Shown here: one piece after another, positions 1 to 8,525 of the stretch
Position numbering within the stretch: the stretch's first letter is position 1
Layout of the letters: the number at the start of each line of letters is the position of its first letter
From: Hankyongella sp964404985
Lineage (GTDB): Bacteria > Pseudomonadota > Alphaproteobacteria > Sphingomonadales > Sphingomonadaceae
NCBI GenBank assembly: GCA_964404985.1
Contig: CAYOMD010000002.1
Coordinates: 62,001 to 126,000, forward strand
DNA length: 64,000 nucleotides
Direction of reading: 5' to 3'
Made by a program: the position numbers and the translations under genes
Notes under the pieces: model-generated
The model's input: only the letters and a program-made list of their open reading frames with translations
Databases searched by the model: none
What the model was told of the DNA's origin: nothing

Positions 1-986
1 CCGGTCCAGCCGGGGTAACGATCGCTGGTCAGGAAGCTTAACCCTGACGGTGCGATCGACACCGGCACCCAATAGCGGCTGGGGCGGACGACATCCGCGC
101 GGTCGGTCCCTTCACCGATTGGAGTGCCGGAACCATATTCGCGGCCATATGTAATCACGGGCCAGCCAAAATTCCCGCGGGAGCGTACGATGTTCAACTC
201 GTCGCCCCCAAGAGGTCCGTGTTCATTCAACCAGATGTGGCCCGTTGCCTTGTTGAGCGTCAGGCCCTGAGGGTTTCGGTGCCCGTAGCTCCAAATCTCC
301 GGGCGAACCCCCGGTTGGCCCGCGTATGGATTGTTTGGCGGGATTGTGCCGTCCGGGAAGATGCGCACGACCTTGCCGAAGGATGTCGAAAGGTCCTGAG
401 CCCAGTCCCGGTAACTTGCGCGGTCGCCGAGCGAGATGAACAACACGTAGGGCTGGCTGAGGTTTGTCACCGGCTTGAAGGCCAGTCGTGATCCATAGTG
501 GTTATCGCTGAAAACTTTGGGAAACTGCCGGAAGATCACTTGCAGGTTGGTGAGCGCCGTGCCGCTCAGCTTGGCCCGCGCCACAGCCGTGCCGGACTGG
601 CCTTGCTGATCCGCTTCGGCATAGCTGAAGTATATATAAGAGTTGGTCGCAAAATTCGGGTCGACGGCAACATCGAGCAGCCCGCCCTGTCCGCGAGCCA
701 TCACGGTCGGCACACCGGTGACTGGCGGCGATACCGTGCCATTTGTCTGGACGATGCGAAGGCGGCCCGGGCGCTCAGTCACGAGCATGCGGCCATCCGG
801 CAGGAAGGCAAGCCCCCAGGGGTGTTCAAGCCCGCCGGCAACGGTCACCACCTGCACACCCGCCTGGGCGGCTGTGAGCGGTGCCAGCGCCTCGACAGGC
901 GGAGACATCTCAGCGGAGAGCGCTGGATTTTCAAATGCTTGCACACTGTTTGTCAGCAACAAGCCTAAAGAAAACAAGCAGACCAT
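1..986 (-). CDS. PQQ-dependent (aldose/sorbosone-type) sugar dehydrogenase, 3' end beyond window
   Basis: Reverse-strand translation is open across the left edge, so about 330 N-terminal residues are present and the C-terminus is missing. A hydrophobic signal peptide (VCLFSLGLLLTNSVQA) predicts export to the periplasm. It is followed by the family's opening blade: HPWGLAFLPDGRMLVTERPGRL, split here as HPWGLAFLPDG and MLVTERPGRL. Further family motifs are GGLLDVAVDPNF, YGSRLAFKP, SYGHRNPQGL and NEHGPLGGDELN, typical of the soluble-type glucose/sorbosone dehydrogenase beta-propeller (YliI/Asd-like). The family oxidises aldose sugars with PQQ and calcium. The start is uncertain: ATG at 986 lacks a well-spaced ribosome site, whereas the strong GGGAGG at 1006-1011 is better spaced for GTG 992 or even ATA 998. 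Divergent from the S9 peptidase. Confidence 0.85.
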   Translation of the reverse strand, partial: MVCLFSLGLLLTNSVQAFENPALSAEMSPPVEALAPLTAAQAGVQVVTVAGGLEHPWGLAFLPDGRMLVTERPGRLRIVQTNGTVSPPVTGVPTVMARGQGGLLDVAVDPNFATNSYIYFSYAEADQQGQSGTAVARAKLSGTALTNLQVIFRQFPKVFSDNHYGSRLAFKPVTNLSQPYVLFISLGDRASYRDWAQDLSTSFGKVVRIFPDGTIPPNNPYAGQPGVRPEIWSYGHRNPQGLTLNKATGHIWLNEHGPLGGDELNIVRSRGNFGWPVITYGREYGSGTPIGEGTDRADVVRPSRYWVPVSIAPSGLSFLTSDRYPGWT

Positions 987-1176
987 TTGCACACGTATGA
1001 CTAAACCTCCCTCAGAATCTGGGTGATTAAGCCACAGACTGCACGTCATATCGGCGACAGAACGCGCTGAACCGGTCTATTTCAAGGATATTGCGCTGCC
1101 GATGGTCGCTTGACCGGCCACCGTAACGCCTTAGCGTGGCGGGCCTGATCATATGCAGAATTGCAGGGGGTTGAGT

Positions 1177-3219
1177 ATGGAGTTGCGCCATTTGGTCGTC
1201 CTGGGTGCCACCTTGGTCGTGGTCGCCAGTCCGGCGCTGGCCGGGCCTAAGAAATTCGAGAGCCTGGACGTTTTCAACCTCGAATGGGCGGACGATCCGC
1301 AAGTCAGCCCGGACGGCTCCAGCATCGTCTATGTCCGGCGCGGCTTCGACATCATGACCGACCGGGCGCGCGGAAACCTCTGGCAGGTCAACATCCGGAC
1401 CGGCGCACACGAGCCGCTGCTCTCCGGCACCGCCAGCTACAGCCAGCCGCAATGGTCGCCGGACGGCACGCGACTCGCCTATGTCACAGCAAGCGATGGC
1501 GGCGCGCAGATTTACGTCCGCTGGATGGCCAGTGGCCGCACCGCCCGCATCACCAACCTGCAGGAGGGGCCACGCAACATCCGCTGGTCCCCGGATGGCA
1601 GGCAAATCGCCATGCTGATGGAGACTCCGCGCGAGTCCAAGCCGCTCGCCAGCCTGCCCAAGCCGCCTGAGGGTGCCAAGTGGGCCGCGCCGCTCAGGGT
1701 CATCGACCAGACCGTCTTCCGAGCCGATGGCGGCGGCTACCTGGAGCCGACCACCACACAGGTTTTCGTGGTCCCGTCAGACGGCGGGACACCGCGCCAG
1801 GTGACCACCGCCGACTATGATCATGAGGGCGCGCCGAGCTGGAGCCCGGACGGCAAGACCCTCGTCGTCTCCGCCAATCCGGAGGCACGCAGCAAGGAAA
1901 TTCCCGGCAACAGCGATGTCTTTGCCGTCGATGTCGCCAGCGGCACGGAAACGAAACTGACCAGCCGCTTCGGGCCGGATCAGCAACCGGTGATCTCACC
2001 CGACGGCAGACTGATCGCCTACATAGGCTACGACGACACCTACCAGGGCTACCAGAACACCGTACTCTCCGTGATGAATGCGGATGGCAGCAATCCCCGC
2101 GCCCTCACGACTGCGCTCGACCGCTCGGTCTCCGACCCCGTGTGGGCCGCGAACGGCCAGGGTGTCTATTTTCTCTTCGATGACCAGGGCGTGACCAAGC
2201 TGGGTTTCGCCGCGCTGACCGGCAAGGTGCGCACCATCGCCAGTGATCTCGGCGGCACCAGCATTGGCCGACCTTACGGTGGGGCTGCCTTCAGCGTCGG
2301 CGGCAGTGCCGTCGCCTACAACAAGGCGGCTACAGGCCGCCTCGCGGACCTCGCGGTGCTGGGCAGCAGCGGTGAACGGCTGTTGACCCGCCTGAACGAG
2401 GATCTGCTGGGCGACCGTGCTCTCGGCAAGGTCGAGAAGATCACCGTGCCCTCGACCAAGGGGGCGCAAATCGACGCCTGGGTGATGACGCCGCCCGATT
2501 ACCAGCCCGGCAAACGCTACCCGATGATCCTGGAAATCCATGGCGGCCCATTCGCCAATTACGGCCCGCGCTTTGCCGCCGAGCTGCAGTTGATGGCGGC
2601 ACATGGCTATGTTGTGGTCTATGCCAATCCGCGCGGCTCGGACAGCTATGGTGCGGCCTTCGGCAACCATATCCACCACGCCTATCCCGGCGATGACTAT
2701 GACGACCTGATGGCGGTCACCGACGCCGTGGTCGCCAAGGGTATCGCTGATCCGGACCGGCTGTTCGTCACCGGCGGCTCGGGCGGCGGCGTGCTTAGCG
2801 CCTGGATCATCGGCAAGACGGACCGGTTCAAGGCTGCCGTGGTCGCCAAGCCCGTCATCAACTGGACCAGTTTCGTGCTGACCGCCGACCTCACGCCGTT
2901 CTTCTATCGTTACTGGTTCGGCCAGGCCCCCTGGGACGAGGGCGCGCAGGCTAATTACTGGCGGCGTTCGCCGCTGTCGCTGGTCGGCAACGTCAAGACA
3001 CCCACCATGCTGATTACCGGCGAGGCCGACTATCGCACCCCGATCTCGGAGACGGAGCAGTATTACTCGGCGTTGCGCCTGCGCGGAGTGCCGTCCGTGA
3101 TGGTGCGGGTGCCGGACGCGCCGCACAACACCGATGGCCGCCCCAGCAACCTCATCGGCAAGGTTGCGCATATCCTTGCCTGGTTCGACAAATACGGCGG
3201 CAACCCGGCAACGAACTAG
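1177..3219 (+). CDS. S9 family (prolyl oligopeptidase/acylaminoacyl-peptidase-like) secreted peptidase
   Basis: 680-residue protein with a signal peptide ending in SPALAG, so probably periplasmic. The N-terminal two thirds contain repeated propeller blades with SPDG motifs (QVSPDGS, WSPDGTR, WSPDGRQ, SPDGKT, SPDGRL). The C-terminal third is an alpha/beta-hydrolase domain. The catalytic triad can be read directly: Ser535 in TGGSGGG, Asp618 in GEADYRTP and His650 in DAPHN. The oxyanion region IHGGPFANYG precedes it. The family cleaves short peptides, often removing dipeptides or acyl-amino acids. I prefer ATG 1177, eight codons inside the longest frame, because it gives a compact signal peptide and follows a G-rich ribosome site. 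The gene stands alone and is followed by a repeat element. Confidence 0.9.
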   Translation: MELRHLVVLGATLVVVASPALAGPKKFESLDVFNLEWADDPQVSPDGSSIVYVRRGFDIMTDRARGNLWQVNIRTGAHEPLLSGTASYSQPQWSPDGTRLAYVTASDGGAQIYVRWMASGRTARITNLQEGPRNIRWSPDGRQIAMLMETPRESKPLASLPKPPEGAKWAAPLRVIDQTVFRADGGGYLEPTTTQVFVVPSDGGTPRQVTTADYDHEGAPSWSPDGKTLVVSANPEARSKEIPGNSDVFAVDVASGTETKLTSRFGPDQQPVISPDGRLIAYIGYDDTYQGYQNTVLSVMNADGSNPRALTTALDRSVSDPVWAANGQGVYFLFDDQGVTKLGFAALTGKVRTIASDLGGTSIGRPYGGAAFSVGGSAVAYNKAATGRLADLAVLGSSGERLLTRLNEDLLGDRALGKVEKITVPSTKGAQIDAWVMTPPDYQPGKRYPMILEIHGGPFANYGPRFAAELQLMAAHGYVVVYANPRGSDSYGAAFGNHIHHAYPGDDYDDLMAVTDAVVAKGIADPDRLFVTGGSGGGVLSAWIIGKTDRFKAAVVAKPVINWTSFVLTADLTPFFYRYWFGQAPWDEGAQANYWRRSPLSLVGNVKTPTMLITGEADYRTPISETEQYYSALRLRGVPSVMVRVPDAPHNTDGRPSNLIGKVAHILAWFDKYGGNPATN

Positions 3220-3237
3220 AGTCCATCCCGGATTACG

Positions 3238-3378
3238 TTATACTAGGATGAACTGATCGTGACTCATGCTGTCATTCCGGCGAATGCCGGAAGGTGGAGT
3301 CACGGCTGAAGTTTATCCTGAGCGCCGGTCGCCAAGCGGCGTCGATGGGCCGGGGTGACGGGTATTATCATCAGCGCC
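3238..3378. repeat. Degenerate copy of a MITE-like intergenic repeat (copy 1 of 3)
   Basis: Shares GTGACTCATGCTGTCATTCC and the core GGAAGGTGGAGTCACGG with the copies at 16319-16450 and 53793-53992, and ends with the common CCGGGGTGACG module. Its middle part, read on the opposite strand, matches the middle of the 53793 copy, including GCGCTCAGGATAAACT. Terminal inverted repeats are poorly preserved. It fills the convergent gap between the S9 peptidase and rimO. Confidence 0.75.
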
Positions 3379-3451
3379 GGAGAGTTATTCACAAGCCTGC
3401 CAGGCAATGCTTGCCGTTGATGCCGGAGCCGCCCCTCGACCGGCCTCGCGT

Positions 3452-4792
3452 TCAAAGCGCAATGCTTTTGACCGGGACGCCGTAGAGATCATGGTCGTCA
3501 GCGTCCTCGATCAGCACGTCGACGAATTCGCCGACCTGCAGGCCCGCAGCCGCGCGCAGCTTGACCATGCCGTCAATCTCCGGGGCATCGGCCCTGGAGC
3601 GGGCATCAGCGCCGTCCTCGTCCACGGCATCGACCAGCACCGTCATCACCTGGCCAACCCGTGCCGCGAGTTTGGCGGCACTCACCTCGGCCTGGGCCGC
3701 CATGAAGCGATCCCAGCGTTCCTGCTTCACCTCTTCGGGCACCGCCCCGGACAGGTCGTTGGCGGCTGCACCCGCCACCGGCTCGTAGGTGAAGCAGCCG
3801 ACCCGGTCCAGCCGGGCTTCCCGCAGCCAGTCGATGAGAACATCGACATCGTCTTCCGTCTCGCCGGGGAAGCCGACGATGAAGGTGGAGCGCAGCACGA
3901 TCTCCGGGCAGATGTCGCGCCAGCGACGGATGCGCTCCAGCGTTTTTTCCTGGTTGGCCGGGCGGCGCATGGCCTTCAGCACGGCGGGCGATGCATGCTG
4001 GAACGGGATGTCGAGGTAAGGGAGGATTTTCCCCTCCGCCATCAGCGGGATCACGTCGTCAACATGCGGATAGGGGTAGACATAGTGCAGGCGTACCCAG
4101 ACGCCGAGCTCGCCGAGAGCCGCTGACAGGTCGGTCATGTGTGCGCGCACTTCGCGCCCGCGCCACGGGCTGGTCGCATGGCGCAGGTCGACGCCGTAGG
4201 CCGAGGTATCCTGGCTGATGACCAGCAGTTCTTTCGTGCCGGCGGCTACCAGCTTTTCCGCCTCGCGCAGGACCGCGTTCACCGGCCGGCTGACCAGGTC
4301 TCCGCGCAGCGACGGGATGATGCAGAAGGCACAGCGATGATTGCAGCCTTCGGAAATCTTCAGATAGGCATAGTGGCGGGGTGTGAGCTTCAGGCCCTGC
4401 TCCGGCACCAGATCGACATAGGGCCCGCGTGTCGGCGGGGCAGCCGTGCGCACGGCGTCCACCACCTGTTCATATTGTTGCGGCCCGGTGATTGCGAGCA
4501 CGGCGGGGAACCGCTCCCGGATCATCTGCGCTTCCACGCCCAGACAGCCGGTGACGATCACGCGGCCGTTCTCGGCCATCGCCTCCCCGATCGCATCGAG
4601 CGATTCCGCCTTGGCGCTGTCCAGAAAGCCGCAAGTGTTGACCAGCACAACATCGGCCCCGGCATAATCGGGGGCGATATCATAGCCGTCCGCACGCAGA
4701 CGGGTGATGATGCGTTCGCTGTCGACCAGTGCCTTCGGGCAGCCGAGCGAGACAAGCCCGACTTTCGGGGCAGGGGGCAGGGTTGTGGCCAT
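3452..4792 (-). CDS. rimO: Ribosomal protein uS12 (Asp) methylthiotransferase RimO
   Basis: 446-residue radical-SAM methylthiotransferase that modifies the conserved aspartate of ribosomal protein uS12 in the cytoplasm. The N-terminal UPF0004 domain carries three cluster cysteines, C18 (SLGCPKALVD), C54 (NTCGF) and C83 (VTGCL). The radical-SAM motif CxxxCxxC is C150/C154/C157 (EGCNHRCAFC). A C-terminal TRAM domain ends the protein (GQVMTVLVDAVDEDG onward). The SLGCPK signature separates RimO from MiaB. The longest frame starts 26 codons earlier, but ATG 4792 gives the usual N-terminus and avoids overlapping the divergent pseudouridine synthase. Monocistronic as far as I can see. Confidence 0.96.
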   Translation of the reverse strand: MATTLPPAPKVGLVSLGCPKALVDSERIITRLRADGYDIAPDYAGADVVLVNTCGFLDSAKAESLDAIGEAMAENGRVIVTGCLGVEAQMIRERFPAVLAITGPQQYEQVVDAVRTAAPPTRGPYVDLVPEQGLKLTPRHYAYLKISEGCNHRCAFCIIPSLRGDLVSRPVNAVLREAEKLVAAGTKELLVISQDTSAYGVDLRHATSPWRGREVRAHMTDLSAALGELGVWVRLHYVYPYPHVDDVIPLMAEGKILPYLDIPFQHASPAVLKAMRRPANQEKTLERIRRWRDICPEIVLRSTFIVGFPGETEDDVDVLIDWLREARLDRVGCFTYEPVAGAAANDLSGAVPEEVKQERWDRFMAAQAEVSAAKLAARVGQVMTVLVDAVDEDGADARSRADAPEIDGMVKLRAAAGLQVGEFVDVLIEDADDHDLYGVPVKSIAL

Positions 4793-4868
4793 GCAGGCCT
4801 GATAGCGATGAATGGGGCTGAGGGAAAGCGTGCTGTTCCCGGCCCACACATCTGCGCTACACCGCATC

Positions 4869-5486
4869 ATGGACCTGCGCCCCTACATCCTGCACTGCGA
4901 CGATGCCCTGATCGTGCTCAACAAGCCTGCCGGTATTGCTGTGCATCCCGGCCCGCGCACGCCGGAAAGCCTGGAGGACGGGCTGGCATCGCTCCGGCTT
5001 GGGCGGCGCGCCAGCCCGACGATCATGCACCGGCTGGACCGCGACACCGGCGGCTGCCTGCTGCTGGCCCGCACGGCGGATGCGCGCCGGTGGATCACGC
5101 AGGCCTTCGAGGCCAGGGCCATCGCCAAGACCTACCGGGCGAAGGTCAGTGCCCCCATTGACCCGCCGGAGGGCCTGATCGACGCCCCGCTCGCCAAAGT
5201 CTCGACCGCGGAATCCGGCTGGCGCATGGTCGTGCGCGGGGACGGTGCCTCTGCGCGGACCCGTTACCACACACTGGAGGATGGTCAGGTGGAGCTTCAG
5301 CCCGAGACCGGCCGCACTCACCAGTTGCGCGTGCACCTGGCGCATCTGGGTGCGCCGATCATCGGCGACCCTGTCTATGGTGCGGGCGGTGGTCCCTTGT
5401 GTCTGTATGCCCGCGCACTGGCAATTCCCTGCTCGGATGGAACCGTGCTCCGTGTCTCCGCACCACCGCCCGAGCACATGGTGTGA
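4869..5486 (+). CDS. RluA-family RNA pseudouridine synthase
   Basis: 205-residue protein, compact for the family and without an N-terminal S4 domain. It carries the family core VLNKPAGIAVHPG and the active-site signature HRLDRDTGG, where Asp57 is the expected nucleophile. The later motif GRTHQLRVHLAHLGAPIIGDPVYG is also present (split: GRTHQLRVHL and GAPIIGDPVYG). It should convert uridine to pseudouridine in rRNA or tRNA, but the target cannot be read from sequence. ATG 4869 is chosen because MDLRPYILHCDD matches the family start; the longer frame adds 19 unrelated residues. Divergent from rimO, with the two starts 76 bp apart. Confidence 0.92.
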   Translation: MDLRPYILHCDDALIVLNKPAGIAVHPGPRTPESLEDGLASLRLGRRASPTIMHRLDRDTGGCLLLARTADARRWITQAFEARAIAKTYRAKVSAPIDPPEGLIDAPLAKVSTAESGWRMVVRGDGASARTRYHTLEDGQVELQPETGRTHQLRVHLAHLGAPIIGDPVYGAGGGPLCLYARALAIPCSDGTVLRVSAPPPEHMV

Positions 5487-5510
5487 GGATTGATGACATT
5501 TGATGGATTA

Positions 5511-5540
5511 CTCTCCCCTCCCTCGTCGAGGGGGGGAGAG
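5511..5540. terminator. Strong GC-rich hairpin between convergent genes
   Basis: CTCTCCCCTCCCTCG pairs with CGAGGGGGGGAGAG across a tiny loop. It lies 25 bp after the pseudouridine synthase and 34 bp from the end of phrB, so it can serve both. There is no clear T-tract. Confidence 0.6.
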
Positions 5541-5573
5541 CCAGGTTGATGGAGCCTCTGGCTGACGTCGCGT

Positions 5574-7112
5574 TCAAGCCGTGTCGCTGCCGTCGAGCCT
5601 TGCCAGGAAAGCGCTCGCGCTGGCCCGGGTTGCCGCCTGGCGCGGAGGGTCCAGCTTGTCCCAGGTCCGGTAGACCGGACCGAGGCGCGGATTGTGCCCC
5701 AGTGTGTCGCGATTGCGCACCAGGAAATCCCAGTAGAGCGCATTGAACGGGCACGCGGTTTCCCCGGTTTTGGCGGTCACGTCGTAGCGACACCCCCGGC
5801 AGTAATCTGACATCCGGTCGATATAGCTGCCGGAGGCGGCATAAGGCTTGGAGCCGAGCAGGCCGCCGTCGGCAAACTGGCTCATGCCGAGCGTATTGGG
5901 CAACTCGACCCACTCAAAGGCGTCCGCGTAGACAGCCAGATACCACTCATGCACCGCGTGCGGGTCGATGCCGGCGAGCAGGGCAAAGGTCCCGGTGATC
6001 ATCAGCCGCTGGATGTGATGCGCGTAGGCGTGCGTGATGGTCTGGCCGATGGCCGCCTTGAGGCAGGCCATATCCGTGTCTCCGGTCCAGTAGAAGCCAG
6101 GCAAAGGCCGGGTGGCCGAGAGCGCGTTGCGCGTCACGTACCCCGGCATCTCGCGCCAGTAGATGCCGCGCACATATTCGCGCCAGCCGATGATCTGGCG
6201 GATGAACCCTTCGACCGCGTTCAGCCCGGCCCGTCCGGCATGATATTCGGCCTCGGCACGCCGGCAGACCGCCAGCGGGTCAAGCAGCCCGGCGTTGATG
6301 TAGGGGGAGAGCACCGCGTGATAGAGAAACGGCTCGCCGGTGATCATGGTGTCCTGATAGTCGCCAAAGTGCGGCAGGGCGTTCGCGATGAAATGATCAA
6401 GCGCGTGCTCTGCCTGCTCCGGCGTTACCGCGAACCAGAACGGCTCCAGCGTGCCGATGTGGTCGCCGAAGCGCTCGGAAACCAGACGGAGCACGTCGCG
6501 GGTGATGGCATCGGGCTCGAACTGCGGTGGTTGCGGGCGCAGCAGCGCACCGCTGGCCAGCAGGGCCTTTGCTGATTTGCGGTTCTCTGCGTCCAGGTTC
6601 CACTGGCCGCCTGCTGGTTTGTCGCCGTCTATCAGCAGCCCGGTCTTGCGGCGCATGTCCCGGTAGAACCACTCCATGCGCAACTGCTTGCGCCCGTCGG
6701 CCCAGGCGGCGAAGTCCTCGCGGGAGCACATAAAGCGATCGTCGTTAAGGATGGTCACTGCGGGCCAGAGTCGCATCGCCTCCAGCACGCGCCACTCGCC
6801 GGGTTCGGTCGCGAGGATACGCGTTGCCATGTGGCGTTGGCAGGCGCGCGCGATCTCACCGCTCAGCGAGCCGCTGTTGTCCCGCTCATCGAGACGGATG
6901 TAGTCAACCGTCCAGCCGTCAGTGCGCAGGCGCTCGGCAAAGTGGCGCATGGCGCTGAACAGGAACGCGATTTTCTTCCGGTGGTGGCGCACATAGGTCG
7001 CCTCCTCCATCACCTCCGCCATCAGGACCACGCTGGTCGCCCGGTCCGCGGCCCGCAGCGAGGCGAGACCCGGCGACAACTGGTCCCCGAGGATGGGCAG
7101 CAGCGTCGTCAT
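5574..7112 (-). CDS. phrB: Fe-S bacterial cryptochrome/photolyase, (6-4)-photolyase type (PhrB/CryB family)
   Basis: 512 residues, the usual length of the FeS-BCP class. The N-terminus (LLPILGDQLSP) is the photolyase-related domain that binds a ribolumazine-type antenna in studied members. The C-terminal half is the FAD-binding helical domain (GLNAVEGFIRQIIGWREYVRG, split GLNAVEGFIRQI and GWREYVRG). Four cysteines, C350 (DMACLK), C438, C441 and C454 (YCRGC and GETACPF), match the 350/438/441/454 numbering of Agrobacterium PhrB that I recall, strongly implying an intact [4Fe-4S] cluster. The likely role is light-driven repair of (6-4) photoproducts. It is the last gene of a coupled operon; its ATG shares one base with the SDR stop (TGATG). 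Confidence 0.95.
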   Translation of the reverse strand: MTTLLPILGDQLSPGLASLRAADRATSVVLMAEVMEEATYVRHHRKKIAFLFSAMRHFAERLRTDGWTVDYIRLDERDNSGSLSGEIARACQRHMATRILATEPGEWRVLEAMRLWPAVTILNDDRFMCSREDFAAWADGRKQLRMEWFYRDMRRKTGLLIDGDKPAGGQWNLDAENRKSAKALLASGALLRPQPPQFEPDAITRDVLRLVSERFGDHIGTLEPFWFAVTPEQAEHALDHFIANALPHFGDYQDTMITGEPFLYHAVLSPYINAGLLDPLAVCRRAEAEYHAGRAGLNAVEGFIRQIIGWREYVRGIYWREMPGYVTRNALSATRPLPGFYWTGDTDMACLKAAIGQTITHAYAHHIQRLMITGTFALLAGIDPHAVHEWYLAVYADAFEWVELPNTLGMSQFADGGLLGSKPYAASGSYIDRMSDYCRGCRYDVTAKTGETACPFNALYWDFLVRNRDTLGHNPRLGPVYRTWDKLDPPRQAATRASASAFLARLDGSDTA

Positions 7113-7831
7113 CAGAACGGGATACGCTGGCCGTCAAAGGCGAACAGCTGGCCGCTGTCAGCCGGGGTCAGCCGCTCTATGACGCTGAGCATGCGGGCTG
7201 CACTCTCCTGCGGGGTGAACAGGGTCTTGACGCCCGACTGAAACGGCAGCGACAGCGCGGTATCGACAGTACCCGGATGCAGGCCGACGCACAGCGCCTC
7301 CGGCCACTTGATCGCCTGCTCAATAGCCAGACAGCGGATCAACTGGTTCAGCGCAGCCTTGGAGGCCCGGTAGCCATGCCAGCCGCCCAGCCGATTGTCT
7401 TCGATACTGCCGACCCGGGCCGAGATCGCGGCAAACACTGCCTTGCCGGTGCGCGGCAGCCGGGGCAGCAGGTGTTTGGCCACCAGTGCCGGGCCGATGG
7501 CGTTCAGGGCATAGACCCGGCTGAGGGCCGAAGCATCGAGGCTGCGCCAGCTTTTCTCCGGCATCTGTGTCGTATCATGCAGCAACCCGGTCGCGACGAA
7601 CACCAGCCGCGGACTGCCGATGGTTTGTGCGGCACTGGCGATACTGGGCTCGTCCAGCAGGTCGAGGTGCCCGGTGACCAGCTTGGGGTGCTCCAGCGAC
7701 TGCGGCGACCGTGCCAGCCCATGGACCCTCTCGACGCGCGGGTCATCCAGCAACGCCTGCGTCACCGCCGCGCCGATACCGCCGGTGCTGCCGATCACCA
7801 CGGCGGAGAAAGTGTCTGGCAGGTTGCTCAT
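7112..7831 (-). CDS. Short-chain dehydrogenase/reductase (CsgA/C-factor-like)
   Basis: 239-residue single-domain Rossmann protein. The nucleotide motif is GSTGGIGAAV near residue 13 and the catalytic Ser/Tyr/Lys motif is represented by ISARVGS and YRASKAAL (YxxSK rather than YxxxK with Tyr-x3-Lys spacing kept as Y-RAS-K). A conserved LHPGTVDT follows. The family reduces or oxidises carbonyl substrates with NAD(P); substrate unknown. It sits between the relic 15-codon ORF and phrB, overlapping both by one to four bases, so it is probably translated as part of the photolyase operon. SDR genes are frequent neighbours of FeS-type photolyases, but a shared pathway is not established here. Confidence 0.88.
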   Translation of the reverse strand: MSNLPDTFSAVVIGSTGGIGAAVTQALLDDPRVERVHGLARSPQSLEHPKLVTGHLDLLDEPSIASAAQTIGSPRLVFVATGLLHDTTQMPEKSWRSLDASALSRVYALNAIGPALVAKHLLPRLPRTGKAVFAAISARVGSIEDNRLGGWHGYRASKAALNQLIRCLAIEQAIKWPEALCVGLHPGTVDTALSLPFQSGVKTLFTPQESAARMLSVIERLTPADSGQLFAFDGQRIPF

Positions 7832-7875
7832 GATATGGCCTTGAAGAGCGGTAATTCATGCAGCCCGGCGATCAT
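7828..7875 (-). pseudogene. 15-codon relic of the photolyase-like gene's 3' end
   Basis: Encodes MIAGLHELPLFKAIS. The IAGLHELPLFKA part repeats the sequence near the C-terminus of the photolyase-like protein at 8522-9721. Its ATG overlaps the isomerase stop (ATGA) and its stop overlaps the SDR start (TCATGA), so it could act in translational coupling. It is best read as a leftover from a duplication or insertion, not a functional peptide gene. Confidence 0.65.
7839..7874. repeat. 36-bp direct repeat, copy A
   Basis: 34 of 36 bases match copy B at 8557-8592 (common core GGTAATTCATGCAG). The two copies bracket the isomerase gene at 7872-8525 and encode the same peptide on the minus strand. Confidence 0.9.
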
Positions 7876-8525
7876 TGTGCCGGTTCGCGCTTTGGCACGC
7901 CGACTTTCTCGAGTCGCCATCGGAGCGTATCGATCCGGTCCTGGCCAAAGAAGGGCTCGCCATTGAACACCATGGTTGGCACGCCCCAGCCGCCGGCTGC
8001 ATCGAGCGCCGCCTGATTGGCTTGGATCTGGGGCAAGGGGTCCTGGGCTGCGATCGCGGCGTCGAGGTCGGCCAGATCCAGCCCGGCTTTGGCGACGGCC
8101 TCCGCGAGCTTTCCGCCCTCGTTCCATCCCCGCTCCCCTCCCCAGATGAGGTGAGACACATGATATGCGAACTCGACCCCCTTGCCCCGGCGTTCAGCCT
8201 CGACGCCCAGACCCGTGAGGCGGTGGATGTAGGGCTGCTCCTCGGCGACCTTCAGGGTCTGCATATCCTGGACGATGGGATCGGGCGAAGGCATTCCAAT
8301 TTTCATGCCCAAGAATTCAGCACGGCGCACAGCATCAATCATGATGTAGCGCAGCTTGTGGGAACCGCCGGTGAACAGGATTTCTTTTGCGCGCACGGCG
8401 ATCGGCAGGACGGGGCGGAGGTGAACGCCCACCACGAAATCTTCCCGCAGGCGCAACAGATCAGGCGTCACGAGATAGGAATAGGGGCTCCGGAAGGACC
8501 AGAAGACGTCGATAACGTGGGTCAT
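7872..8525 (-). CDS. DsbA-family / 2-hydroxychromene-2-carboxylate isomerase-like protein
   Basis: 217-residue GST-kappa/DsbA-fold protein. The N-terminus VIDVFWSFRSPYSYL has the serine-containing F(R)SPYSY motif of the isomerase branch instead of a CxxC thiol site, so it is not a disulfide oxidase. WGVPTMVFNGEPFFGQDRIDTL is the typical cis-Pro and C-terminal signature (split GVPTMVFNGEPFFGQDR). Characterised relatives use glutathione to isomerise 2-hydroxychromene-2-carboxylate in naphthalene breakdown, but no naphthalene genes are nearby, so the substrate is open. The ATG overlaps the stop of the preceding photolyase-like gene by four bases. It is flanked by a 36-bp direct repeat, suggesting insertion into an existing operon. 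Confidence 0.85.
   Translation of the reverse strand: MTHVIDVFWSFRSPYSYLVTPDLLRLREDFVVGVHLRPVLPIAVRAKEILFTGGSHKLRYIMIDAVRRAEFLGMKIGMPSPDPIVQDMQTLKVAEEQPYIHRLTGLGVEAERRGKGVEFAYHVSHLIWGGERGWNEGGKLAEAVAKAGLDLADLDAAIAAQDPLPQIQANQAALDAAGGWGVPTMVFNGEPFFGQDRIDTLRWRLEKVGVPKREPAQ

Noticed and set aside
219..1026. Several plus-strand frames in the first kilobase
   Set aside because: The minus strand encodes a PQQ dehydrogenase with strong family motifs across the whole segment.
7872..8525. DsbA-type disulfide oxidoreductase
   Set aside because: The N-terminal active-site region has FRSPYSY without a CxxC motif, fitting the isomerase branch instead.
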